This document shows, in pieces, positions 8,585-17,441 of a DNA stretch of 64,000 nt (position 1 is the stretch's first letter; every line of letters starts with the position of its first letter). Source of the DNA: Verrucomicrobiota bacterium (GTDB lineage Bacteria; Verrucomicrobiota; Verrucomicrobiia; CAIQCK01). The stretch spans positions 558,001 to 622,000 of the forward strand of contig JACRQF010000009.1 in NCBI GenBank assembly GCA_016222825.1, written 5' to 3'. The position numbers and the translations under genes are program-made. Below the pieces are notes generated by a model. That model was not told the origin of the DNA. It did not search any database and saw nothing but the letters and a program-made list of their open reading frames with translations.

Positions 8585-10936
8585 ATGATTCAGTTTCGTC
8601 CGGTTCGCCATCTCATTGCGCTCTTGCTGTCCGTTGCTGCAGTTATTGCCGCGGATGCGCCGCTGCCGTCGCCGGGGGAGATTGTTGCCAACTGCATCCA
8701 AGCCGGCGAAAGAACATGGCGCAACGTTAATCGCCAGCCGCCGGAGGTTAGTTCGCGCGAACTGTTCAGCTACGCGCTGGCGTTGTGCGAGGCGAAGACA
8801 AAACCGGAGCGGCTGGAGAAGCTCTTTGACACCGCTGCGCAGATGCAGGACCGCGACCCGCAGGGCCGCGGCTACGGCAACTTCCGCTGGAGTTGGTCGC
8901 ACGAAGGCGTGCTTGATTTCAACGCGGTGGATTTCTGTATGCAACAAGGCGCGTTGCTCTGGATGCGCCACCGCGACACGATGCCCGCCGCCGCGCGTGA
9001 GAAGCTGCGCCCGATCCTGGAACTCGCCGGCGAGGGCCTGCTGCGCCACCGCGTCACGGAGAGCTACACGAACATCGCGTTGATGAACGCCGGCAATCTC
9101 ATTCTGCTCGGCGAGGCGATGGACAAACCCGCGCTGGCCGACGAAGGCTACGCGCGGCTCGACCGCATTTGTCTCTACATGGCGCAAGGTGGCACGCACG
9201 AGTATTGCAGCCCTACCTACTATGGCGTGGACCTCGACGACCTCGTGCTCATCGAGGCGTTCTGCAAACGCGAAAGCGGCCGGGCGCAAGCGCGAGCGCT
9301 GCTGGAGTTTCTCTGGACCGACATCGCGCTGAACTGGTTTCCGCCAGCGCAGAAACTCGGCGGCGCGCGCAGCCGTGAATACGATTACCTGCGCGGCATC
9401 GGTTTCCTCGACCAGCAGTTGATGGCCAACGGCTGGCTGACGCAAACGGGGAAACAGCGTGTCGCCTTCATCTCGACTGCGTTCATCCGCTGGCGTCCGC
9501 CGGCGCGTCTGAAGACGATGAGCGAGACGAAGCTCCCGCGGCTCGTGACGCAGGTGTGGGGCTTGGAGAAGAGCCAGTCGCGGACGCATTACCTCTGCCG
9601 CGATGTGACGCTCAGCACGGCGGGAGCGGGCTACGGCGGGCGCATGGACCTGCCGCTCTGCGCCGACCTGCCCGGCGACCGCGAGGGTGTGCGTTGTTAT
9701 TTCATTCCCGACGGCCGGCACGATCCCTACGGCAAGGTCAAGATCCAAGAAACCAAAGCTCATGCGAAGACGCTGCACCTCCAGCCGTTCTGGACGGCGG
9801 CGCAGCGGCGCGTGGACGCGCTCGGCCTTGCCGTTTATCGCGACAAGGACGTGCCACCAGAAACGCAGACACTGGAGTCGCACTTCGTCATGCCGCTGGC
9901 CGTGGATGGTTTCTGGATCGGCGAGCGGCGCGTAGAGTTCACTCCGGGCAAGGCGGCGGAGTTTTCGCTGAGGCCCGGCGATGCCGTTGTGCTGCGCAAG
10001 GGCACCGCCGCCGTCGGTGTGCGCGTGCCGTGGGCGCGCGATCTTGCTAGCAGAACTGCGACGGCGGCGTTGGTCTATGACGCAAACGCCTTCGGCGCGG
10101 TGCGGCTCACGGTGACTCACCACGTCGCGCAGTCGGGCGCAACGAAGGTGGAAGCGGCGGCGGCGTTCTGGGTGCGCATCGGCAGCAACCTCAAGGACGA
10201 GGGTGAGTTCGCAGAGTGGCGACGTCAATTTGCAGCGGCGAAAGCCGATGTCGAAGTGTCGCCGGAGCGAGTGCGTATCGCGGTCGCTGGTGTGGACGGC
10301 CCGGTCGCAGTCAGCGCGGTAGCGCCTTACGCCAAATCGCTTTCGACCGAGCCTCCGCAGCCGCGCACGGTGCTGGCCTGCGACGGCGACGATATCGGTA
10401 AGCGGCTGTTGGGAAGCATCGAGCCGGTGAAGTCGTTCATGGCGAAGCGGGCCGCCAGCGTCCCGGTCAAAGTTCCGGCGGACAAGGACGTTTACTGGGA
10501 AGCGGAAGCCGGCGAGGTTATTCCGCCGATGAGTTGCGGCGAGGATTCCGCGGCGTCAGGCAGTCTCTTTGTCTGGATGCCGGCCAAACCCGGCGAGCGC
10601 GCGAGCAGCCGGGTTGGCTCCGCAACGTGGGAACTGCGCGTCGAGAAGGCCGGCCGATACTACCTCTGGGCTCGCGTCCTCGCGCCGACTCCGGAGAACG
10701 ATTCCTTCTATCTCCGCGCTTTCACCGACGACGCGGAAATCATCGAGCCGACAACGTGGCCCACCGGCACGCGCAAGCAATGGCAGTGGATTCGCGTGAC
10801 GCCAGAAAGAATGAAGTCGCCGGTGCCGCTCACTCTTCCCGCGGGCCCCGTGAGCCTCCAACTCCGCGTCCGCGAAGCCGGCACGAAAATTGACCGCCTC
10901 TTTCTCACGCCCCAGGCAGCGGCGGAACCGCGTTGA
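8585..10936 (+). CDS. Large secreted protein, alpha/alpha-toroid-like with C-terminal CBM-like domain
   Basis: Exported 783-residue protein without a firm family assignment. Start ATG at 8585 gives a signal peptide of 23 residues ending AVIAAD; the open frame extends upstream but without signal or Shine-Dalgarno. Residues about 40-330 are helix-rich (repeated [24 protein letters not shown] segments) like the toroid half of polysaccharide lyases/heparinases. Residues about 340-610 look beta-rich, as in the anti-parallel sheet domain of those lyases. Residues about 635-780 ([23 protein letters not shown]) resemble a CBM6/35-type sugar-binding sandwich. A lyase or hydrolase role is inference from domain layout. 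Confidence 0.7.
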   Translation: MIQFRPVRHLIALLLSVAAVIAADAPLPSPGEIVANCIQAGERTWRNVNRQPPEVSSRELFSYALALCEAKTKPERLEKLFDTAAQMQDRDPQGRGYGNFRWSWSHEGVLDFNAVDFCMQQGALLWMRHRDTMPAAAREKLRPILELAGEGLLRHRVTESYTNIALMNAGNLILLGEAMDKPALADEGYARLDRICLYMAQGGTHEYCSPTYYGVDLDDLVLIEAFCKRESGRAQARALLEFLWTDIALNWFPPAQKLGGARSREYDYLRGIGFLDQQLMANGWLTQTGKQRVAFISTAFIRWRPPARLKTMSETKLPRLVTQVWGLEKSQSRTHYLCRDVTLSTAGAGYGGRMDLPLCADLPGDREGVRCYFIPDGRHDPYGKVKIQETKAHAKTLHLQPFWTAAQRRVDALGLAVYRDKDVPPETQTLESHFVMPLAVDGFWIGERRVEFTPGKAAEFSLRPGDAVVLRKGTAAVGVRVPWARDLASRTATAALVYDANAFGAVRLTVTHHVAQSGATKVEAAAAFWVRIGSNLKDEGEFAEWRRQFAAAKADVEVSPERVRIAVAGVDGPVAVSAVAPYAKSLSTEPPQPRTVLACDGDDIGKRLLGSIEPVKSFMAKRAASVPVKVPADKDVYWEAEAGEVIPPMSCGEDSAASGSLFVWMPAKPGERASSRVGSATWELRVEKAGRYYLWARVLAPTPENDSFYLRAFTDDAEIIEPTTWPTGTRKQWQWIRVTPERMKSPVPLTLPAGPVSLQLRVREAGTKIDRLFLTPQAAAEPR

Positions 10937-11030
10937 GGCCCGCGCCGCCACGCGCCGCCGAAGCTGCCTTGACATAGCCCCGGTCGTTGGCGACTGTGAC
11001 GGCCATTCACTTTGCGAAGGATCAACGATT

Positions 11031-13298
11031 ATGAATTCCGACATTATCAAAAAAGGTTTTGAGCGCGCCCCGCACCGCTCGTTGCTGCGCGCCACCGGCT
11101 CCATCGAGTCCGAGGACGATTTCAACAAGCCGTTCATCGCCATCTGCAACAGTTACACCGACTGCATCCCTGGCCACGCGCACCTGAACGAAGTCGGCGC
11201 GCTCGTGAAGCGCCTCGTGCGCGAGGCGGGCGGCGTGCCGTTCGTCTTCAACACCATCGGCGTGGACGACGGCATCGCGATGGGCCACAGCGGCATGCTT
11301 TACTCGCTGCCGTCGCGCGAACTGATCGCCGACACGGTCGAGACGATGCTCCGGGCGCATTGCTTCGACGGCATGGTCTGCATCCCGAACTGCGACAAGA
11401 TCGTCCCCGGCATGCTCATGGCCTCCATGCGCGTCAACATCCCGACCGTCTTCGTCAGCGGCGGGCCGATGGCGGCGGGCATCGCCGAGCAAAAGGCGAC
11501 GCACGAGGACCTCGCGGCGCATCTCCAGCCCGCGACCGGCGCGTCGGATCTCATCTCCGTTTTCAAAGGCGTCGCCGAACTCCAGTCCGGCAAGATCACC
11601 GAGGCCGACCTGAAGAAGCTCGAGCAGACCGCCTGCCCGACGTGCGGCTCCTGCTCCGGCATGTTCACGGCCAATTCGATGAACTGCCTCTGCGAAGCGC
11701 TCGGCATGGCGTTGCCCGGCAACGGCACCGTGCTCGCCGTCTCGAAGGAGCGCGAGGCCCTCTACGAACGCGCCGCGCGCGCCATCGTCAAACTCGTCGA
11801 GCACGACCTCAAGCCGCGCGACATCGCCACGGTGGAGGCGTTCGACAACGCCCTCATGCTCGACGTCGCGATGGGCGGCTCCACGAACACCGTCCTCCAC
11901 ACGCTCGCCATCGCGCGCGAGGCCGGCATCGCTTACGACATCGCCCGCATTGACGCGATCAGCCGTCGCATTCCGTGCCTCTGCAAAGTCTCGCCGTCGT
12001 CGGCCTACCACGTGCAGGACGTGCAACGTGCCGGCGGCATCCACACGATTCTCGGCGAGATGAAACGCATGGGCGTGCTCAACATTGGCTGCAAGACTGT
12101 CACCGGCAAGAGCATTGGCGAGAACATTGACGAGTGGGACGTGCGCTCCGAGAAATGCACCGCGTGGGCGAAGGCCTCGCGCATTGCCGGCGCGTCGGCG
12201 CTCGTCGTGGACCCGAACGACAAGCTCGGCCCCGCCGCCCGCACCGCCACCGGCAACCTCGTGCCGAAGCCGATGATGTTCTTCCCCGGCGACCCACGCT
12301 CGATCACGCTCTGGCGTCTCGCGTCGGCCGGCAACGTCGGCGACGCCGCCACGGCCGCGGAGTTGTTCGCGGACGACGCCGTCGTGAAGCTGAACGAGAC
12401 GACCACCTGGACCGGCAAGGCCGCCATCGAGGCCGGCCTGAAAGCCGCGTCCGCCGAGTCCAAGGGACTGGTGCGCGCCGAGCTGGGCCAACTCAAAGGC
12501 ACGCCCGTCCTCGTCCTCTGGCGCTACGTCAAGGGCGGCGAGAAGAGCATCGGCTGCGTCCTGCGGGTGTCGAACTACCGCAAGGGCTGGCTCATCAGCA
12601 AGGCGTATCACGACGCCAGCCCCGCGACCCTCAAACAGGTCGCGCCCGCCGGCCTCATGCCCTACGACGCGGCGTTCATGTTCAACGCGCAGGATTGCAT
12701 CCGCACCCAGGCCACCGCCTACTCACCCGACGGCGGCCTCGCCATCCTTTACGGCCAGCTCGCGCCCGCCGGCAGCGTCGTCAAGACCGCCGGCATCAGC
12801 GACGGCTTCAAGGCTTACTGCGGCCCCGGCTTCGTGTTCGAAGGACCGTGCGTCATCTTCGAAAGCCAGGACGAAGCCTGCGCCGGCATCCTCGCCGGCA
12901 AGGTGAAGGCCGGCGACGTCGTCATCATCCGCAACGAAGGCCCGCGCGGCGGCCCCGGCATGCAGGAGATGCTCTCGCCCACCAGCTACATCGTCGGCAT
13001 GGGCCTCGGCGACAAATGCGCCCTCATCACCGACGGCCGTTTCAGCGGCGGCACTGCCGGCGCTTGCATCGGCCACGTCAGCCCCGAGGCGGCCGAAGGC
13101 GGCCCCATCGGTCTGCTGAAAGCCGGCGACCGTATCCGCATTGATTTCCCGAACCGGAAGATGGACATCCTCGTCTCCGAGACCGAACTTGCCGAGCGCA
13201 AGAAGACGTGGAAGCCCGTGAAGCGCGACCTCGGCGGCTGGCTCTCCCGCTACCAAAAGCTCGTCACTAACGCGAGCCAGGGCGGGATTTTGGGATGA
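11031..13298 (+). CDS. ilvD: Dihydroxy-acid dehydratase with inserted NTF2-like domain
   Basis: Catalyses dehydration of 2,3-dihydroxy-acids to 2-keto-acids in valine/leucine/isoleucine synthesis; cytoplasmic Fe-S enzyme. Start ATG at 11031 gives the family N-terminus. Iron-sulfur and substrate landmarks are intact: NSYTDC (C45), [10 protein letters not shown] (C121, D122, K123), [17 protein letters not shown] (C202, C205, C208) and [12 protein letters not shown] near the C-terminus. At 755 residues it is about 140-190 longer than usual. The extra part, residues about 424-538, falls between the N-terminal domain and the [12 protein letters not shown] start of the C-terminal domain, and resembles an NTF2/SnoaL fold ([24 protein letters not shown]). 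The last 88 nt are repeated at 13875-13963. Confidence 0.93.
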   Translation: MNSDIIKKGFERAPHRSLLRATGSIESEDDFNKPFIAICNSYTDCIPGHAHLNEVGALVKRLVREAGGVPFVFNTIGVDDGIAMGHSGMLYSLPSRELIADTVETMLRAHCFDGMVCIPNCDKIVPGMLMASMRVNIPTVFVSGGPMAAGIAEQKATHEDLAAHLQPATGASDLISVFKGVAELQSGKITEADLKKLEQTACPTCGSCSGMFTANSMNCLCEALGMALPGNGTVLAVSKEREALYERAARAIVKLVEHDLKPRDIATVEAFDNALMLDVAMGGSTNTVLHTLAIAREAGIAYDIARIDAISRRIPCLCKVSPSSAYHVQDVQRAGGIHTILGEMKRMGVLNIGCKTVTGKSIGENIDEWDVRSEKCTAWAKASRIAGASALVVDPNDKLGPAARTATGNLVPKPMMFFPGDPRSITLWRLASAGNVGDAATAAELFADDAVVKLNETTTWTGKAAIEAGLKAASAESKGLVRAELGQLKGTPVLVLWRYVKGGEKSIGCVLRVSNYRKGWLISKAYHDASPATLKQVAPAGLMPYDAAFMFNAQDCIRTQATAYSPDGGLAILYGQLAPAGSVVKTAGISDGFKAYCGPGFVFEGPCVIFESQDEACAGILAGKVKAGDVVIIRNEGPRGGPGMQEMLSPTSYIVGMGLGDKCALITDGRFSGGTAGACIGHVSPEAAEGGPIGLLKAGDRIRIDFPNRKMDILVSETELAERKKTWKPVKRDLGGWLSRYQKLVTNASQGGILG

Positions 13299-13304
13299 GA
13301 CACC

Positions 13305-13565
13305 ATGCCTGAACCCTGTCGCTTTTACGGAATCATCATCCGGATGTTCTCCGGCGACCACCCGCCGCCGCACTTCCATGCGGTGTATCAGGACAACGAA
13401 GTGCAGGTAAACCTTCCGACGTTGGAGATTCTTCGCGGCGGTCTGCCTCAACAGGCGTTGGCGCTGGTGTTGGAATGAGCCGCGTTGCATCGAAACGAAC
13501 TGCAAGCGGCGTGGGACGCGGCAAGCCGCAACATGGAGCCTGCCAAGATCAAACCACTGGAGTAG
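13305..13565 (+). pseudogene. DUF4160 protein interrupted by in-frame TGA
   Basis: Reading from ATG 13305 gives a DUF4160-type protein (FYGIIIRMFSGDHPPPHFHA at residues 7-26). Codon 58 (13476-13478) is TGA, after which the same frame continues for 28 codons (AALHRNELQAAWD...) to TAG at 13563-13565. In the family this place reads L-E/R-W-x-x-x-H-R-x-E-L, so TGA replaces the expected Trp codon TGG. A 10-bp hairpin with one bulged G (13479-13510) begins immediately after the TGA. Most simply a nonsense mutation; readthrough cannot be excluded. It starts 6 nt after ilvD and precedes a DUF2442 gene with which this family is commonly paired. Confidence 0.8.
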
Positions 13566-13573
13566 AGTCAGCC

Positions 13574-13876
13574 ATGATTCGGATTGTTGAGGTCAAAGCA
13601 CTGGAAGGCCACCGGCTGTGGGTTCGGTTCAACGACGGACTGGAGGGCGTTTATGCGATCGAGCCGGCAAGGCGCGGCGGCATGTTTCAACCGCTGCTGA
13701 ACCCGGCGGTGTTCAAAGCCGTCTCCATCAACGATGATTCTGGATGTGTGGAGTGACCCGGCGGCGCGGACCTCTGCCCGACTTCCATGCATGATGAACT
13801 CGCCGCCGCCGAAGAACAACGACGACACGACATGGAACCGATGATGGTAAGGGAAACTCCTCCGGCGAAGGAGTGA
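13574..13876 (+). pseudogene. DUF2442 protein interrupted by in-frame TGA
   Basis: From ATG 13574 the frame encodes a DUF2442 protein: IRIVEVKALEGHRLWVRFND at residues 2-21, then GGMFQPLLNP. Codon 61 (13754-13756) is TGA; the frame then continues PGGADLCPTSMHDEL and on to TGA at 13874-13876. Family members read V-x-W-P-x-G-A-D-L here, so the TGA again sits where Trp is expected. The next codons show that the downstream half was coding. It starts 8 nt after the DUF4160 frame. Both partners of the pair thus carry the same kind of lesion. Its final stop overlaps the beginning of the duplicated ilvD tail. Confidence 0.8.
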
Positions 13877-13963
13877 AGCCCGCAAAACGCGACCTCGGCG
13901 GCTGGCTCGCCCGCTACCAGAAGCTCGTCACCAACGCCAGCCAGGGCGGGATTCTGGGGATGA
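13875..13963 (+). repeat. Duplicate of the last 88 nt of ilvD
   Basis: This segment aligns with 13211-13298 (the ilvD 3' end) with about eight mismatches and one extra G, roughly 90 per cent identity. In translation it retains [20 protein letters not shown] and GGILG. It has no start and is a remnant. It lies in direct orientation after the DUF4160/DUF2442 pair, so the two copies bracket that module just as two glyS tails bracket 1087-1353. Confidence 0.9.
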
Positions 13964-14250
13964 AGACCCAATCCCGAATCTGACTGGCGAAACTCCGATT
14001 TTTCACCCGTCTTGCGCCGGTTTTTGCGCTTGCGTCGGCGGGCTTGAGTGAGACAATGGCCGCGTTGGTTGCGACAGTTCCGAGCGACGGTCAGTCGAGC
14101 CAGTCACTTTCCGATGATCGCAAACGCGATAATGACGGAGGAGCAGCGGGGCGCTGCATCAAGGCGCGTTGCCAATGCAATCGTCCATTTGGCTCTCCGT
14201 GAGCGACACGGGATCGCAAGCGCAGCCGGAGTTTCCACGCTTCCACATTT
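13964..14250 (+). other. Intergenic stretch without recognisable gene
   Basis: About 290 bp between the ilvD tail copy and the next ORF. I see no ORF with family similarity, no strong hairpin with T-run, and no repeat. It ends with the GAGGAGGG ribosome-binding site of the following gene (14250-14258). Confidence 0.5.
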
Positions 14251-14262
14251 GAGGAGGGTATC

Positions 14263-15078
14263 ATGATGAATCGAACGTGTGCGTTGCTGGTCGCAGTGTG
14301 GGCCTTGGCGGTGGCCGAGGGCCACGGACAATCGGCCGCTATCTTGAGCCTCCAGCTCGATTTCAACAGCTACAAGGCGACCTTCGAGAAAGCCATGAAG
14401 GACATTGATGCCTTCGATGCCGCGATGGCCAGGAAAGTCGCGGATGCCAACACGCTGGCCGCTGCCCTGGGCATTGCCGACATCATGAATATTGATCTGA
14501 TGAAAGACAACCCGAAGATTTCTCTCGGCGCTCTCAGTGTGCTCCTGCAAATCCACAAGCTGAATGAGCTGAGAGAGATCGCAGGCGCCGCGGCCGTGGC
14601 GGCCTTGGCGGGCATGATGCGAACCGATGAGGCCATCAAGAAGCTTCAGGAGCAACAGCCGCCTCCGCCTCCTCACACACCAGCACCGGCGCCGCCATCG
14701 CCTCCGGCCGACCCCAACGCGGCGTTCCGCGCAAAAACCGATCCAAAGGCCAACGAACCGCCCGGGGGCATCAACCTTGCCGGTTCCGGATATGTGGCCG
14801 AGCCGCGCGCAGGCGAAACGACGGGACTGACCACCACAGCGCCCACGCCGGCCGCTCCGACGCCCAGCACTCCTTCCTCCGGCGCGATGACGCTCCCGCC
14901 GGTCTGGCAGCCGCCGCCGCCCGCGCCCTGGACCTCCGGCTATATGCCATTTGGCCCGTCGAGCATTGGATTGCCGACGCTGCCATGGATGCCTTCCTCG
15001 CCACTGCTGCCGGCCTCCGGCCTGAGTCCGGGTCCCCGCGTCGGCGCTCCCTGCCCCGGCGGCGGCGTGTGTAGATGA
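14263..15078 (+). CDS. Secreted hypothetical protein with Pro-rich C-terminal half
   Basis: 271-residue protein, not recognised. ATG at 14263 preceded by a strong GAGGAGGG site. Signal peptide residues 1-22 (cleavage near GHGQS). Residues about 25-125 are predicted mainly helical (LDFNSYKATFEKAMKDIDAF; KLNELREIAGAAAVAALAGM). Residues about 130-271 are a low-complexity Pro/Ala/Ser/Thr-rich region with PPPPPHTP and several proline runs, ending in CPGGGVCR with two cysteines. Probably an exported, surface or periplasmic protein with an extended tail. Convergent with the chagasin-like gene. Confidence 0.65.
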   Translation: MMNRTCALLVAVWALAVAEGHGQSAAILSLQLDFNSYKATFEKAMKDIDAFDAAMARKVADANTLAAALGIADIMNIDLMKDNPKISLGALSVLLQIHKLNELREIAGAAAVAALAGMMRTDEAIKKLQEQQPPPPPHTPAPAPPSPPADPNAAFRAKTDPKANEPPGGINLAGSGYVAEPRAGETTGLTTTAPTPAAPTPSTPSSGAMTLPPVWQPPPPAPWTSGYMPFGPSSIGLPTLPWMPSSPLLPASGLSPGPRVGAPCPGGGVCR

Positions 15079-15156
15079 TCGGTCGTGGCGCTTGACTTGG
15101 CTTTGCCGATTCAATTGGCGGCGATGAACCGCACAATGACTGTTGCCAGACTCCTC

Positions 15157-15558
15157 CTACTTGGAAACGATGTGCAGATCGAAGACCTGGGCGGGCGGAA
15201 CGTCCTTCTCCCAAACCCTGTGGTAGGTGATCTTCAGCGTGGTCTGCCCTTTGCCGACGATGTTGAACGTGTAGTGCTGGACGCCGCCGGAGCCAACCCT
15301 CTGCGGTTGTGAAGGAATGTATTGCGAGCCTGCGGGTTGAATGATGCTCTTGTCGCAGGAGACGATATTCCACGAATAGCCGGTCGTGTAGTTGCCTTTC
15401 AGGCGGATGTTGAGCGCGGCGCCGGGCGAGGTCGTGAAGTTCTTGCCCGAATCGGCTTCCGTGAAACTTCCGCCGGCCTGGCCGCCCGCCGTGGAGCACG
15501 CGGAGGGAAAAGCCGCCAAACCGGCCGCGAGTGCGATGATGAGCATTCTCCTGTTCAT
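15157..15558 (-). CDS. Chagasin-type (I42) cysteine peptidase inhibitor lipoprotein
   Basis: Small lipoprotein of 133 residues. The signal peptide ends in a lipobox with Cys21 (FPSAC). The mature part has the I42/chagasin pattern: GNYTTGYSW at about 55-62 (the NPTTGYxW inhibitory loop), a GxGG turn (VGSGGVQHYTF) and the strand region ITYHRVWEK. The family inhibits papain-like cysteine peptidases; in bacteria it is thought to protect against own or foreign proteases in the periplasm. It starts 3 nt after the malQ stop on the same strand, so co-transcription with malQ is likely. Confidence 0.87.
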   Translation of the reverse strand: MNRRMLIIALAAGLAAFPSACSTAGGQAGGSFTEADSGKNFTTSPGAALNIRLKGNYTTGYSWNIVSCDKSIIQPAGSQYIPSQPQRVGSGGVQHYTFNIVGKGQTTLKITYHRVWEKDVPPAQVFDLHIVSK

Positions 15559-15561
15559 GCG

Positions 15562-17097
15562 TCAGGTCTTCCCGGCTGGCTTGGGCGCGCGGCTGTAAAC
15601 TTCCGTCATCTCGCCGAGCCGGTCCAGCGCCGCGCCGGTCAACTGGCTCGACGTGAAACGCCAGCGCCACCAGCCGGAAGATTGGCCGGGAAAATTCATC
15701 CGCGCTTCCGTGCCGAGGTTCAGCACGTCCTGCAACGGCGCGATGGCGAGGTCGGCCACCGACGACCACGCCAGGCGCATCAGTTCCCAACTCACGCGGC
15801 GGTCGTCGCACGGGTGGCCGAGATAGCGGCGCAGCAGCCTGCGCTCTTTTCGCGACGCCGTGGCGAACCAGCCGCGCGTGGTGTCATTGTCGTGCGTGCC
15901 GGTATAGACGATCGTGTTGCGCTCGTAGTGGTGCGGCAGGAAACGGTTCTCGACCGCGCCGCCGAACGCGAACTGGAGAATTCTCATGCCGGGGAAGTTG
16001 AAGCGCGCGCGCAGCGCGTCCACCGCCGGCGTGATGAGGCCGAGGTCTTCGGCAATGATCGGCAGCGGGCCGAGCGCCGCGCGCAGTTTGGCGAACAAGT
16101 CCGCGCCCGGCCCCTTCACCCAACGGCCGCGTTGCGCCGTCGCGTCGCCGCCGGGCACCTGCCACGCCGCCTCGAAACCGCGGAAATGATCCACGCGCAC
16201 CACGTCCACCATCCGGAGCGTCGCGCGCACCCGCGCGATCCACCACCGGTAGCCAGTCTGCTTCATCGCCTTCCAGTCGTAGTGCGGGTTGCCCCAGAGC
16301 TGGCCGGTCTTGCTGAAGTAATCCGGCGGCACGCCCGCGACCACCTTCGGCCGCCGCCGCTCGTCGAGCAGAAACTCCCCCGGCCGGCTCCACACGTCGG
16401 CGGAATCGCCGGAGACGAAGATCGGGATGTCGCCGATGAGTTTCACGCCGCGGGCGTTGGCGTAGTCCTTCAGCGCGCGCCACTGCCGGAAGAACAGGAA
16501 CTGGCGGAACTCATGCTGGCGAACGGAGTCTCGCAACGACTCTCCGGCCCGCGCCAGCGCGGCCGGCCTGCGCTCGATCAACTCCGGCTCCCACTCGAAC
16601 CAGATCGCGCCGCCGCGCGCGTCCTTCAGCGCCATGAAGAGCGCGAAATCCTTCAGCCAGCTTTTCTCCTCCACGCAGAACTTCTCAAAATCCCGCTTCA
16701 GCCGCCGCGCCGCGCCGCGCTTGAAGTTTTCCCACGCCCGCGCCAGCAATTTCGCCTTGAATGGCAGCACCGCGCCGAAGTCCACGCGCCGCGTGTCGAA
16801 CGCCTGCCCCGCGACATCGCGGCGGCGCAACAGGCCGTCTTTTACGAGATCGTCCGGACTGATGAGATTCGGATTGCCGGCGAACGTGGAGAGACACTGG
16901 TAAGGCGAGTCGGCGAAGCCGGTCGGCGACAGCGGCAGCATCTGCCACCATTGCTGCTTGGCCTGTGCGAGCGCATCCACCCACGCGCGCGAGGACGGGC
17001 CGAGGTCGCCGATGCCGTGGGGGCCGGGCAGCGAGGTCGGGTGCAGCAGCACGCCCGCGGCACGGGATTGAAATGGAGTTGGATTCATCTGGGTCAT
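15562..17097 (-). CDS. malQ: 4-alpha-glucanotransferase (amylomaltase, GH77)
   Basis: Cytoplasmic GH77 enzyme transferring maltodextrin segments between 1,4-alpha-glucans. At 511 residues it has the typical bacterial amylomaltase length. Motifs in order: AGVLLHPTSLPGPHGIGDLG at the N-terminus, FADSPYQCLSTFAGNPNLIS, VVRVDHFRGFE (nucleophile Asp), PIIAEDLG (acid/base Glu) and YTGTHDNDTTRGW (third Asp). Start at 17097; an ATG three codons later is equally possible. Upstream is a palindromic repeat cluster; downstream, 3 nt away, is the chagasin-like lipoprotein. Confidence 0.97.
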   Translation of the reverse strand: MTQMNPTPFQSRAAGVLLHPTSLPGPHGIGDLGPSSRAWVDALAQAKQQWWQMLPLSPTGFADSPYQCLSTFAGNPNLISPDDLVKDGLLRRRDVAGQAFDTRRVDFGAVLPFKAKLLARAWENFKRGAARRLKRDFEKFCVEEKSWLKDFALFMALKDARGGAIWFEWEPELIERRPAALARAGESLRDSVRQHEFRQFLFFRQWRALKDYANARGVKLIGDIPIFVSGDSADVWSRPGEFLLDERRRPKVVAGVPPDYFSKTGQLWGNPHYDWKAMKQTGYRWWIARVRATLRMVDVVRVDHFRGFEAAWQVPGGDATAQRGRWVKGPGADLFAKLRAALGPLPIIAEDLGLITPAVDALRARFNFPGMRILQFAFGGAVENRFLPHHYERNTIVYTGTHDNDTTRGWFATASRKERRLLRRYLGHPCDDRRVSWELMRLAWSSVADLAIAPLQDVLNLGTEARMNFPGQSSGWWRWRFTSSQLTGAALDRLGEMTEVYSRAPKPAGKT

Positions 17098-17226
17098 GGT
17101 TGTCGCCTAGCCTTACGACGCACGCAACGTAGGCTGCGCATCCAGCCAAGGCAATGCAAAAACCGCAACTCGCCAGCCCTCAGCCGCAACCATGCAGTTG
17201 CGAGCAAACCCGGAGGGCTTGGACAT

Positions 17227-17420
17227 GAATAGCCGTGGGTGAAACCCACGGACAACCCAGCAAGACCGGTTGAACCCCGCGAGGGGTTCAATCGCAGCGA
17301 TGGGACATGGATCGGTAATCAGGCGGCTGCTTGAACCCCGTTGGGGTTCAGACCGTGTTTCGTTCGAACATTCCGTGGGTTTCACCCACGGCTACTCGTG
17401 TTTCAGCCCTTCGGGCTGAG
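17227..17420. repeat. REP/BIME-like palindrome cluster, A-B-B'-A'-C
   Basis: Five perfect palindromes in about 190 bp of a 340-bp gap: A at 17233-17251 (8-bp stem, GAA loop), B at 17270-17291 (9-bp stem, GCGA loop), B' at 17332-17350 (8-bp stem, GTT loop), A' at 17373-17391 (exact reverse complement of A) and C at 17403-17419 (7-bp stem). The order A-B then B'-A' in inverted orientation is that of REP/BIME elements mobilised by REP-associated (RAYT) transposases. No such transposase gene is in the window. Confidence 0.85.
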
Positions 17421-17441
17421 GTTGAACTGCATGGTTACGGC

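Noticed and set aside
11022..12611. A 529-codon antisense frame over ilvD
   Set aside because: Entirely explained by codon bias of the well-supported ilvD; no family resemblance.
13305..13876. Genome-wide reassignment of UGA to Trp
   Set aside because: Many intact genes here (terC, ilvD, dxs and others) end with TGA and use TGG for Trp, so the code is standard; only local readthrough or mutation remains possible.
17227..17420. Possible CRISPR array
   Set aside because: The repeats are palindromes of different sequence, in mirrored orientation and with unequal spacing; no regular repeat-spacer pattern and no cas genes.
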